Shown: positions 23,392 through 34,860 of the stretch, in pieces
Numbering within the stretch: the stretch's first letter is position 1
Layout: each line of letters opens with the position of its first letter
Source: Cymodocea nodosa
Taxonomy: Eukaryota; Streptophyta; Magnoliopsida; Alismatales; Cymodoceaceae
Length of the DNA stretch: 64,000 bases
Direction: 5' to 3'
Assembly: GCA_036874045.1 (NCBI GenBank)
Contig: JAZBRI010000011.1
Span: 5,270,001 to 5,334,000, forward strand
The notes under the pieces: model-generated
The model's input: the letters and a program-made list of their open reading frames with translations, nothing else
Told to the model about the DNA's origin: nothing
The model's database searches: none
Made by a program: the position numbers and the translations under genes

Positions 23392-24305
23392 TGTCGATTA
23401 ATCTTCGCTATGCACTGTAGAGCTTAGTGGAAGTAAAGATTGTGAAGCTAGGGTTTTACTAAGGTAGAAGCATGGAAGGTTGTTAGTAAAACATTTATAA
23501 CTCTTCGAGTTTATAAACAAATAAACAGATTCAATCATTGAAATCATAAATATAAGATCCATTATTGATAAATAACTCGAGTGCTTACAATAACTGTACG
23601 AGCTTTACAACCAATAAAAGTAGAATACTTAGCATAACTATTCGTGTAAAGAAAATAACTTTGGGCTAAGTGAAAATTGAGAAAACTCAAAGACTTATGA
23701 TAACTATTTGAGTTTTGTGAGCAGTAAAGCACATAATTATACGAAAAATGAGAATAGTTATTATCAGAGATTAAGTCTTTTTTTAAAAAAAAAGAAGAAG
23801 AAGAATATTAAGTTAATTGTTCGAGTTTCTCGAATGGATAGGTGTGAAAGTCGAAGAGTTAAACATAACTGTTCGAGTTTCAACTGAGACATAATAAAGC
23901 AATGAAATTCAACACGTGCATAATTCTAACTTAAGGTGTTCAGATATTTTCGGATACTTATAAACCTAACTATCCAATGCTTAGATGCATTTCAGAGAGT
24001 TACCAGATAACTTACCAAACATTCACTTAAGATATGCATTTAGGCTTCGACACGTGCACTTCTGGAAATAATAAAATATTCTATTGAACGTTTTAAAACA
24101 TAACTATCCGATATATATATAATATAGTCTTCCGAAATCACAGAAAATTCGAATACTTAAGAATTAAAAAAAAACTGTATTTCATTGATAGTTTAGAAAT
24201 GTACTTAATTAATGTTAATTTTCTAAAATTATGCAGACTCTTTCATGAAAACTTATAATAGTTCATAAGAGTTGAATTATTATATGAGAAATTGCTCCTT
24301 CTACA
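23392..24305 (-). promoter_or_regulatory. Gypsy-LTR-like segment embedded upstream of ORF3 (B1)
   Basis: In element sense it starts after the tract-like complement of GCTCCTTCTACA (24294-24305) and runs to the ORF3 ATG. Plus-strand landmarks shared with the gypsy LTR at 57601-58643 are AATAATAAAATATTCT, AACATAACTATCCGATA, CAGAAAATTCGAATACTTAA, TTCACTTAAGA and ATGTACTTAATTAATG. It therefore behaves as a second LTR inside a copia element. Confidence 0.75.
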
Positions 24306-25390
24306 TAAATGTAGTCTAAAGAATCTATAACGTACTTAAACTGGGTTGCCAAGCCCTAAGTAAATTTGGCTTTAAAAGGTCAAATAGCTTACTTAAAAAG
24401 GATGTTAAGCCTTAAATAGATTTGAGTCTCCCTCCTTTTTTTTTCTTTTTTTTAAATTATGAATTAAATACAAAAATAAGAAGTAGATTTTAAAAATTTA
24501 GACTTTCTAGCTTTTATCTTATTTAGTTTATAAAAGATAATTCATAGAGAAACTTTCAGGAACTTTAAGAGAATTCAGTAATGAGTACACGAACTTAAGA
24601 AAATAAATAATGTATATTATGTGTAAAAAATAGATAACAACAAGGAAGAATAACAAAGATTATATGTACAGATTATGGCATGATTGTTATAACACCTTAA
24701 AAAATAAATTAAGCTTGAGTACATTGCCCCTTTTCTTTTCTTTTTTTTTTTGTTTATAAATATATATATATACTTTATATATTACCTCCCACAATATCAT
24801 CTTTTTACGTGATCACAATCTCTTACTTATGGGAAAGATAACCAGTTACTCAATGACAAGTGAGAACAGGTAAATTTTTATTTTTATTTTTAATATAATC
24901 TGAATTACTTGCAAAATGAGTTTTCAGTCAGCACATCCCAAACTAGTTAATTTAAGTGACTAGGGTTTAAGATCCCCCAACAGACTTAATTACTCAAGTA
25001 ATTACAGACAAAAAGAAGAAGAAATAAAATAGTAAATTAAATTAGAGGCAACCGTAAGACTTAATTTTTTCTAACAGAATGTTAATAACTTTCCTTTAAT
25101 AAAAAGTACATATTTCTATGTATTTTCTTATTAAAATCTCTGTAATAGCATATACATAAGTAAAAAAAAATACCGTTGGCACTCACATTGAATCAATTTA
25201 TCTTTCCTTAAGTAATCTTTTCTAAATTTTTCTTAAATAAATTGACTTCAATAAAACTCAGAATTTCATAAATTCTTAACTACTAGAAAGCTGTAATTCG
25301 AAAATAGATATTTTGTTTTGTTTTTTTTTAAAAAAAATTAATTTCTAAAACTACCGTTTTAACAAACCACAATGCAATGAACAAGACAAT
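24306..25390. other. B1 noncoding block between pol and the embedded LTR
   Basis: No gene. AT-rich, with poly-T runs (24437, 24736) and an (AT)n tract at about 24761. Near-identical to 30587-31615 in B2. I could not align it convincingly to the G2 block. Confidence 0.7.
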
Positions 25391-25606
25391 TTAAACATCA
25401 GATAACCTACAGATACCATGTTCTAATCGTAATTTTGAAAATGTATTTTCATCTAAGGGTTTTGTAAATAGATCTGCTAATTGTTTTGTGGTAGGAACAA
25501 AATTTAATACTATTTTTCCTTTTATAACATTATCCCTTAGAAAATGATGTTGAACTTCTATATGTTTTGCTCATGAATGTAAGACAGAGTTTTTAGACAA
25601 AGTTAT
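25391..25606 (-). pseudogene. Element B1 RNase H C-terminal fragment
   Basis: Minus-strand reading gives LSKNSVLHS, a TGA in place of the Arg codon, then AKHIEVQHHFLRDNVIKGK, QLADLFTKPLDE and RLEHGICRLSDV with a stop at 25391-25393. This is the end of a copia polyprotein, cut by the B2 insertion. The five bases before B2 are GTTAT. Confidence 0.9.
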
Positions 25607-26811
25607 TGTAGGATCGTCTGTATCACAAGAGGGGGGTGAATTGTGTCTTTAGTAATTAAAATACTAGCGGATAAAACAAGAGCACAAAACACTCGTAAAT
25701 GAAATTCTATTCTTTATGTAAAAAGAGAATTTACAATATCTTTTTAGCTCAATTCCCTTCTTGATGGTTTTGATACAGTAATGTTCGATATAAAATTAAA
25801 ATAGAAAAATAAAACTCTTATTCAAAACTAATTTTGAATTATATAAAACCTAATATTTATGCGCACAACTTCTTTCCTTCTCTTTGCTCAGCTTCTATAT
25901 CTCTTCTTCTCTAGTTGTCGAATTTCCAGACTTCTTATGTTTGTAGCTCCTTTTTTGAAATTGCTTGAAATTTTGAACTTCTTCTGATGTTGGAGAACCT
26001 TTCAGAATATGAATATTCAAACTTAACTTTTCAATTAAGGATCCGGATTGAATATTCAGACTTGGTTTTTGAGATTGGGATCCTCTATTGTAATGTAGCT
26101 CGTACTCTCTATTAGTAGTCAAACTCTATTGTCTTTCACATTCAGCATGTTCATCCACTTAATCCATAATCCACGTACTAATTTTTTCATTAATCTAAAT
26201 TACTATCTTTTGGGTTTCCACTTTCTCCACTATAATTTTGAATTTCCACGATCTCTACTCATAGATTCACTGAAACTTTATCTTCCTAGAGTCTTGTAGA
26301 ATTTCCTCTAAGTCTTCGATTTAGTCGAACACTTATCCTTTAAGTCCTGTAAAAACTCGAACACTTATCTGTAACTCTTCGAGTTTTTGCACCTACAAAA
26401 CACGTGACTAAACATACCAAACTTATCTATTCGTTAGTCATTTTATAAAACTCAAAGACTTATCTATCAATGCATATAAAAACTCAAACAGTTATCTAAC
26501 TATTCGATTTTCATTACCGAATGCACATGGAAAACACATGACAAATTAAAACATTAAAAACACACATACAGATAACTTAACTATACGAGTTTTTAACATA
26601 AACTATTCGACAAAAATGAAACGTTAACTATCCAAAAGTTTAACTATCGAAAATCTTACTCTTCGGAAATCTTTAACTTATCCGACATAAAAATGAAACT
26701 TTTCGATAATCTGTTAACTATTATACTTAGAGAAATATACTTAGAGAATATTATTTAGACTTATTTAAAAACTTTAATAAAGCATATATTATCAAAACAA
26801 AATTCCTAACA
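25607..26811 (-). repeat. Element B2 3' LTR
   Basis: TGTAGGATCG...TTCCTAACA, about 1205 bp, followed by the tract ATCTCCCCCTTTTTGATGAT. It is very similar to the B1 LTR, with a small extra segment at about 26330-26355. Confidence 0.93.
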
Positions 26812-27118
26812 ATCTCCCCCTTTTTGATGATGTCAAAACCTAATAAGTCAAATAATCTATCTCTTCTCCCCCTTTTTGGCATTATAAAAAAGTAAATAAA
26901 ATGTAAGGAAGAAAAATATTCTAAGTACATATTGTTAAAATATATATATATATATATATTTAAAACATGCATAACTTTCATGGATTAAGCATAAACTATT
27001 TAAATATAAATTGTGAAAAAGACATAATCATGTGATCATTAAATACGTTAAATAGTTTACATAATATTTTTGGTTACAAATTACAAGAAATAAATCATGT
27101 AATACATAATTTGTATAA

Positions 27119-29682
27119 TCACAAGCCTCTTTGTCTTCGAAAAATACTAATTAGTGTATCTGAAATTTGCTTTGCAATTTCTGTACTTACTCTGTTTATC
27201 TGATCAATTACTGCTTGATCTAAATCATTTTGTGAAACTTATGATGGTTGTTGTAAAAATTCAGAATGGATGTTTGTATTTATTCCTGTATTTGTATCTA
27301 TATTTATACTTGTATTTATATCTATATATTGTTGTTGTTCTGAAAATTGTGTTGATTGTTGCTATTGTGACTGTGTTTGCCAATCCTGTTGTTGTTGTTG
27401 TTGTTGTTGTTGAATTACAGGTGTATCTGCTTCCTGGTATTTTTGTAGTTCCTTTGTAGAGAAAGATCTTAACTTTAATCTTTTCTATGGCCAAGGTGTA
27501 ATATCTGTTTGACTTGCCACAATTCTTAAAATTGTATCACCATAAAATAATTTACTCTACAAATGTAAGATATGAGAAATAAAAATATCATACCAGTTCA
27601 CCTGTATATGGTTAACTAATGCATATGTAGCATAAAGACAACATCTGCCAACTTCTACACCATGACCAAACCTCTGAAACAATGAAGCATGTAGTATTTT
27701 TGCAATAAAATGTGCTTGGCCATTTAAATCATTTAGTAATCTCAATGGTTTGTTGGCACTTGGATCTTTGGCTAAACTTTTAATGTCCCATCTCAATTGA
27801 TAAACCTATTTTCTTTCTGATAATTTAACTCCTTTATTTTTCAGACCAAGTACTTGATAAAGTAAATTTGGAGTTAAATATATGTCATTATCTTGTATAT
27901 TGGAAATAGGAATACCTTCTTCCACTATTAAGTTTGAGTAAAAAGAACTGATAAGTTCTGGTATAACAAGATGGCCTGGCTGTTGTGGAATTAGAGTCAA
28001 CAAGCCTTGAAATTCAAACATTTCTCATATATGTGCCATCCCTTCAAACTTAACTGGTCTTGAATATACAACTGTAAAAGTTTTATATGTTTGAAATTTG
28101 TCATAATAGGAACTATTTCTGAACTATAATAATTTATTTTCATCTAAACTCTGTTTAGGATTAGGTATTTTCCTACCATGATGTTATGATCTGGGACTGG
28201 TTTTAATATTATCAATAGTATCTATATTTTTAAAGCTTTTAGAACTAGTGGAATTTCTATCAAAGCTGGTATAAATGTCTGAAATATCTGTTATTATCGT
28301 ATCAATAATCTGCTAAAATTTTTCTGTTTGATCTTCTTGAGACATATCAGTAGCAACAGTCTCTGTATTAATTTGTCTATCAGCAACATGTATATCTATG
28401 ATTGATCTATACAACAACTATCTTTGTAGGAGAGAATGTTCTATAATAGATTCATTCTGTATTTCTGAAATTTCTATACTTGAGACATTGGCAGTGTGAT
28501 ATTCAATTTGTAACTGTGTATATTGTTGATTATATACATTTATCAACAAGTATATTATATACTGTAACAGATATAACCATATGTATAAATTGTAGTATAA
28601 GCAACTATACCAAAAATCAAAAGTTTCTTTCCGAGATACAGTTAGAGGAAGAATATCTGTACATTCCTCTTTAGATGAAATATCATCAACATTCATAGAC
28701 ATAGTGTCTATATCATCAAAAATATCATCAAAATTGATTTCATCTATATATGTATCATCAAAATTTCCTACATGTTCTCTTTCCATAGGAAAAGAATGTG
28801 TGCTTGCAGCATGATGTGAAAAATTGTCCATTGTATTAAAAGATACATTATGCACTAATGTGACACAATACCTTAGAGTGTATACTTGTAATCTAATATT
28901 TGTCATATCTGTTGGGATTCCTGACACAAACGTCTGTCCAACTTTTACAATGGAACATACTTTTCCATTTTTCAATGATTCTTCTTTTTGTTGCAATATT
29001 CCTTGTACACCTGTAGTTAGTCCAAAATATTCTATTGTCTTTTTCTTTTTCCGACTATATGTTCTAAAATTTTCTTAATTTCACTTGTTAAAGGCACCTG
29101 TGGTCGTGATGGTCCTTCACCATGATGCCTAGGTGGTAATAATGGAATATAGAGTTTTAAGCTCTCAACCTCTACCATTTTTAGTTAATAAACTTTTTGT
29201 CCTTCACTTCGAAGGCCCATTTTCCTATTGGTAATTTTTTGTTCATCTATATACTATTGAATGTCATCTAAAACAGCCAGGAGAAAATAATGTTGGGAAT
29301 ACAAAGATTCTAATTCCCTATTTGCATTTTCTATCATTGGTCTCCATTTCTTTCCGTAGTAAGTGATAGACTGTACCGATTTTTCAGGTACATGTCAAGA
29401 ACTTGTAACAACTATAGGGTTAGGTTGTAAAGTTCGTTTCCATAGTTGTAATGTAGAAAGTTCAGTCTGTTTTAGTTTAAACTATGTTTCAGCATAATTG
29501 CAAATAAACTTCCAATAGAAATTTTTCTCGTCTTGAATAGCTTTTCTAATTTCATGTAGTATTTCATTTGTAAAAGTGTACCTTGAGTAGATGTCGTTGA
29601 TTTCACTTTGCATTTTCTGAAGTTCCAGCTCTCTTTTCTACACTTTTGTCATTCTACCACGTCCTCTTCCACATCCTGACAT
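27119..29682 (-). pseudogene. Element B2 ORF3, degraded
   Basis: ATG at 29680-29682 and stop at 27119-27121. Same gene as in B1, with the early TAG after MTKV in common. Clear blocks are FEFQGLLTLIPQQPGH, LISSFYSNLI, NLLYQVLGLKNKGV, AHFIAKILHASLFQRFGHG, VGRCCLYATYALV and IQVNWYDIFI. These are followed by an eight-residue polyQ run, QYIDINTSINIDTN-like repeats and DLDQAVIDQINRVSTEIAKQ. The order matches ORF3 of A, so the family is coherent despite low identity. Several stops and frameshifts make it non-coding today. TATA-like box at 29783-29790, about 105 nt before the ATG. Confidence 0.82.
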
Positions 29683-30574
29683 TGTCGATTAATCTTCGCT
29701 GTGCACTATAGAACTTAGTGGAAGTAAAGATTGTGAAACTAGGGTTTTACCAAAGTAAAAACACGAAAGGTTGTCAGTAAAACATTTATAACTCTTCGAG
29801 TTTATAACCAGATAAACGGATTTAATCATTGAAATCATAAATATAAGATTCGTTACTGATAAATAACTCGAGTGCTTACAATAACTATACGAGTTTTACA
29901 ACCAATAAAAGCAGAATACTTAGCATAACTGTTCGTGTAAAGAAAATAACTTCGGGCTAAGTGAAAAGTGAGAAAACTCGAAGACTTATGATAACTATTC
30001 AAGTTTTGTGAGCAGTAAAGCACATAACCATACGACAAATGAGAATAGTTATTGTCAGAGATTAAGTCTTTCAAAAAAATATAAGAATATTAAGTTAACT
30101 ATTCGAGTTTCTCGAATGGATAGGTGTGAAAGTCGAAGAGTTAAACATAACTGTTCGAGTTTCAACTGAGACATAATAAAGCAATGAAATTCAACATGTG
30201 CATAATTCTAACTTAGGGTGTTCAGATATTTTCGGATACTTATAAACCTAACTATCCGATGCTTAGATGCATTTCTAAGAGTTACCAGATAACTTACCGA
30301 ACATTCACTTAAGATATGCATTTAGGCTTCGAAACGTGTACTTCAGGAAATAATAAAATATTCTATTGAACGTTTAAAACGTAATTGTCCGATATACATA
30401 CAATATAGTCTTTCGAAATCATAGAAAATTCAAATACTTAAGAATTAAAAAGAAACTGTATTTCACCGATAGTTTAGAAATGTACTTAATTAATGTTAAT
30501 TTCTTGAAATTATGTAGATTCTTTCATGATAACATATAATAGTTCATAAGAGTTGAATTATTATATGAGAAATT
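29683..30574 (-). promoter_or_regulatory. Gypsy-LTR-like segment embedded upstream of ORF3 (B2)
   Basis: Same as 23392-24305 and better preserved at its end: the tract-like complement of GCTCCCCCTACA is at 30575-30586. It contains dyads such as AACTCGAAGA/ATTCAAGTTT and CGGATACTTA/TAACTATCCG. Confidence 0.78.
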
Positions 30575-30586
30575 GCTCCCCCTACA

Positions 30587-31632
30587 TATATGTAGTCTAA
30601 AGAATCTATGGCGTACTTAAATTGGGTTGCCAAGCCCTAAGTAGATTTGGCTTTAAAAGGTCAAATAGCTTACTAAAAAGAAGGATGCTAAGCCTTAAAT
30701 AGATTTGAGTCTCTCTATATATTTTTCATTTTTTCATTTTTTTTAAATATGAATTAAATACAGAAATAAGTAGTAGATTTAACAATTTATACTTTTTGGC
30801 TTTTATCTTATTCAGTTTACAAAAGATAATTCATAGAGATGTACCACCAAGAACTTAAAAGAATTTAATAATGAGTACACGAACTTAAGAAAATAAATAC
30901 AGTACATTATGTGTAAATAGTAGATAATAACAAAAAAAAATAACAAAGATTTTATGCACAAATTATGGCAAGATTGTTATAACACTTGGAAAATAAATTA
31001 AGCTTGAGTACATTGCCCCCCCCCTTTTTTTTATATTCATATATATATATACTTTATGTATTACCTCCCACAATATCATCTTTTTACGTGATCACAATCC
31101 CTTGCTTAAGGGAAAGATAACCAGTTACTCAATGACAAGTGAGAACAGGTAAATTTTTTTTTTTTAATATAATCTGAATTACTTGCAAAATGAGTTTTCA
31201 ATCAGCACATCCCGAACTAGTTAGTTTAAGTGACTAGGGTTTAAAATCCCCCAACGGACTTAATTACTCAAGTAATTGCAGACAAAAAAAAAAGTAAATT
31301 AAATTAAAGGCAACCACAAGACTTAATTTTTCTAACAAAATGTTAATAACTTTCCTTTAATAAAAAGTACATACTTTCTATGTATTTTCCTATTAAAATC
31401 TCTGTAATATCATATACATAAGTAACAAAAATACAGTTGGCACTCACATTGAATCAATTTAACTTTCCTTAAGTAATCTTTTCTTAATTTTTCTTAAATA
31501 AATTGACTTCAATAAAACTCAGAATTTCATAAATTCTTAACTACTAGAAAATTGTAATTCGAAAATAGATATTTTGTTTTTTTTTTAATAATAAAGACAT
31601 TAATTTCTAAAACTACCTTTTTAATAAAATAG
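30587..31632. other. B2 noncoding block and deletion junction
   Basis: Copy of 24306-25390 up to ATTAATTTCTAAAACTACC, then a switch at about 31617-31632 into the end of gag. A C(10) run followed by T-tract is at about 31017-31031 and (AT)n at 31038. Confidence 0.75.
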
Positions 31633-32905
31633 TCAAAAAGAGATTTTATCTCTTGGAACCCATTTTTGAGTGGGTCCAAGAATTTTAGAGAGAGTCATAT
31701 CGTTATAATCAATATTTTTAAACTTCAACTTATCTATTTTCTGATAATTATTCTTGCGTTTCTTTCTCTTAGTGTTATAATTATCAGAACATTTATCTTT
31801 ATGTAAACCAGAGTTGAAATTTTCATTTCTGACATTATTTGATTTCTGATTCCAATATCCGATATTCTTTAAATATGAAGAAAATTGATCAAGAATATTA
31901 AAATTCTCAAATGACTTAGCTTGATTTTTCTAAAAATTTCTTTAGATATTCTTGCATCGTGTGCTATCATTTATATGCTGCATTTTTTCAATTTGCACAT
32001 ATTTATCTCCCTTTTTAATCACACATGGAATAGTTTTTCTTTTACTATTCTTAGTACTGGAAATAAAGACATTATTTTTAGCAGTACTATCATGCAATAT
32101 ATAATTTTCAAAAGATGCATCATGTAAACCAATACCATGTTTTTCTACATTTGATATTTTACTACTAAGTTCATTTGTTATAGTTTGACTATTATTCCAT
32201 TTACTTAATATAGCCTTTTGATCGCAGACCTTAATTTTTAACATATCAATTTCTGAATTTAAATCAGTAATAGTCAGATCCAGTTTTTCAATTTCATAGA
32301 TCATTTTCTTCTTATCAGCAATTAAATTTTCACAATTAGCATGCAATTTTCTTTCTATAGCAGTAAACTTTAAAATTTCCTATGCATGCCTTTGATTTTC
32401 TTCTTTAAATTTATTCAACGTAGAGTTTAGAAAATCAATCTTTATTTCAGATTCATCTAGCATTTTCCTAGTGTTCTTTCTTTCTATTTTGACTTTCTTA
32501 TATTTTCTAGCCAATCTATTGTATTCAACAAGTAATCCATCAAAGCTATCAAAGTTAGCATTTTGATTGGAGGATACCTCACTGGATTTTGCCATGAAGC
32601 ATACGTTTGCCAGATTTTCTTCTGAATCTGATGTTGATGAGGATTCATTGTTTGATGTTGAATCCTTTGTTTCTTCACTTTGTGAAGTTGAAGAGTCATC
32701 CCATGTCACTTTAGGTGCCCTTCTCTTTTTGAATTTCTTACTCCTAAAATTTCTCCTCGAATTCTTCTTATCTTTGTTAAGGGGACAATCAGTTTGAAAG
32801 TGACCCAGTCTGTTGCACTTGTAGCATATGCTTTTGTCTTCCATGAATGACTTCTTCTCCATATCTCCAGATGTCTTTGCTGACCTGAAGTTCCTACGTT
32901 TCTTC
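31633..32905 (-). pseudogene. Element B2 gag C-terminal part with zinc knuckle
   Basis: Minus-strand reading: knuckle CYKCNRLGHFQTDC, KVTWDDSS, an acidic Ser-rich stretch, coiled coil, and the gag end LGPTQKWVPRDKISF followed by TGA at 31633-31635. The same landmarks as in A, C, D and E. Stops are present, e.g. TAG at 32380-32382 (Q codon in relatives) and several in 31650-31940. The N-terminal half was removed by the C insertion. Confidence 0.88.
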
Positions 32906-34539
32906 TGTTAGGACCTTAAGGCTTACTAGAGGGGGGGAATGGTAATAATTCATTTCTTAACCTTTTAGAAGTAGTTTAATGTAAAGAGATAGCAAGCACA
33001 CAATAAAAAAATTCACATAGAGATTTTAGGTGGTTCACCACTAACAGCTAGTCCACCCCCAAGGGATACTTGGGCTTCACTAAACTCTTGCAAACTTACA
33101 ATCACTTGCTTTAAGGTTTAAGCAAGAACCAACCAACCATTCACTTGAGCTTCCTTGTCGAAGCTTCAATCAATCCTTTCTCTAAAGTTTTGATCCGTGT
33201 ACTTCAGTAAACACTAGCTTGTGAGCAACAAAGTTGAGTGCGTGATAAGCTTCTGAAATTCAGTCTATAAACGTTGAAGATGATTTGATCTCTAAAGCTT
33301 TTCTTCTGTTGAGCTTGGTGTAAGTATGTATATGAGCAAAAGCTATCTAAATCCATTGTTTGTATCTTGCATGTATACCAAACATGTGTAACGATCATAT
33401 TTTCTTCCAACAGATGTATTCTACTGTACTTGATTAGACTTCAGTCCCAAATACGGTAAGTTACCGTTTAGAAAGTTATTTCAAGATGTCCTTCCGATTT
33501 TCTTAACATTTCGGATAGTTAGCTGTGTAACTCTCCAAAGAATATCTATAACTCACCGAAAGATCACTTAAACCTTTCTACCAAGTAGGATTCCAGAATA
33601 TATACTGTGAGCTGTCATTCAATTGCATACTTATAACTGTAACTTACCGAATAGTTATTTAACTATCGGATAGTTGGCTATAGTAACCCTTCGTTAACTT
33701 TTCGATTGCTTTAATTCAACACGTGCATAAAAGATTGACTTAAGTTTCAGATGGTTATCCCTGTAACTCACCGAAACGCTTCAGGATTTCAGATAGTTAT
33801 CTTTCTAACTTTCTGAAAACTTATTTGAGCTTCTCCCTGGAATTCTGCACGTGGGAAATTCAATGACTTAAGTTTTGGATAGTTAAACTATAACTCACCG
33901 AAACTCTCTTGAATGTTCAAATAGTTATCTTTCTAACTCTCTGAAATCTTATATGAACTTCTGTCTAGAATTCTGCACATAGGGAATTCAGTGACTTAAG
34001 TTTTGGATAGTTAAATTGTAACTCACCGAAACTCTCTTCGAGATTTCAAGTAGTTATCTAACTCTCTGATTTTTCCTTTTAAGCTTTTGACTGTCAGCTT
34101 CTCTATTCTGCACGTGCGTAATAAGATGACTTAAGTTCCGGAAAGTTATACCTGTAACTCTTCGAAAAACTCGAATAGTTGTCTAACTCTCCGAAAAGAA
34201 AACTCAGATAGTTATCTAACATTCTGAAAAGTCCTTTAGCTTCCATTCTGTATTTCTGCACGTGATTAATTGAATGACTTAACTTTCAGATAGTTATACC
34301 TATAACTCTCCGAAAAGTCTTTTAAGCTTCCAGATAGTTAACTCCTTAACTATCCGATCATTCAATCCTTTCTTAACTGTCTGATTTTCTATAGCAGCAC
34401 ATTCTGAGATTTACTGCAACCTATTTGCTGCTTCGATTTGTCAGCCTTCTAATCTTTTTGCTGTACTAACTAAACCTGATAAATACAATTCAAAACCTTA
34501 CATTGATTTTTGCATTATCAAAATCTAGAGGTCCTTTCA
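32906..34539 (-). repeat. Element C 3' LTR
   Basis: TGTTAGGACC...GGTCCTTTCA, about 1634 bp. Contains the 15-base palindrome ACGGTAAGTTACCGT (about 33459), repeated CACGTG or near-CACGTG plus TGACTTAAG, and many GGATAGTTA/TAACTCTCCGAA dyads. Confidence 0.92.
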
Positions 34540-34560
34540 ATCTCCCCCTTTTTGATAATG
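34540..34560 (-). promoter_or_regulatory. Element C polypurine tract
   Basis: ATCTCCCCCTTTTTGATAAT on the plus strand beside the LTR; a second copy, TTCTCCCCCTTTTTTGCCAA, is at about 34702-34721. Confidence 0.9.
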
Positions 34561-34860
34561 GCAAAAACCTTACAATGTATTACATGTATTTCTCTCCCTA
34601 TATATCTATACACGAAAAACACACGAGGAATACAGAGATATTTCACCCCTTGAATTTATCCCCCTACTTTACTACAGCTTCGCTCACCAAAATATAATAT
34701 TTCTCCCCCTTTTTTGCCAATTGTCAAAAAGAAGTGAGAAGTCAGATACTGAGTTGGTGGAGTAATTATAGCTGAGTATCAAAATGTCTAAGTTGTTGCG
34801 AAACAGAGATGTTAGTAGAACAAGCTCCTAGTTGTGAGCTTGGAGAGTAGAGATATGAAA

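Larger units (their letters stand above)
19301..25606 (-). mobile_element. Element B1: Sirevirus-type copia, 3' part, interrupted by B2
   Basis: Order on the plus strand: 3' LTR, tract, ORF3 remnant, embedded gypsy-LTR-like segment, noncoding block, RNase H end. It stops at 25606 exactly where the B2 LTR begins. The remaining pol, gag and 5' LTR are not in the window. Confidence 0.88.
25607..32905 (-). mobile_element. Element B2: pol-deleted Sirevirus derivative inserted in B1
   Basis: 3' LTR 25607-26811, tract, ORF3 27119-29682, embedded gypsy-LTR-like segment, noncoding block, then directly gag 31633-32905. The whole protease-integrase-RT-RNase H region is missing, with the junction at about 31617-31632. 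The element is cut at 32905 by the LTR of C. Confidence 0.88.

Noticed and set aside
19301-31632. B1 and B2 as a simple tandem segmental duplication.
   Set aside because: The second copy begins exactly at an LTR TG end inside the RNase H gene of the first and lacks pol, so nested insertion fits better.
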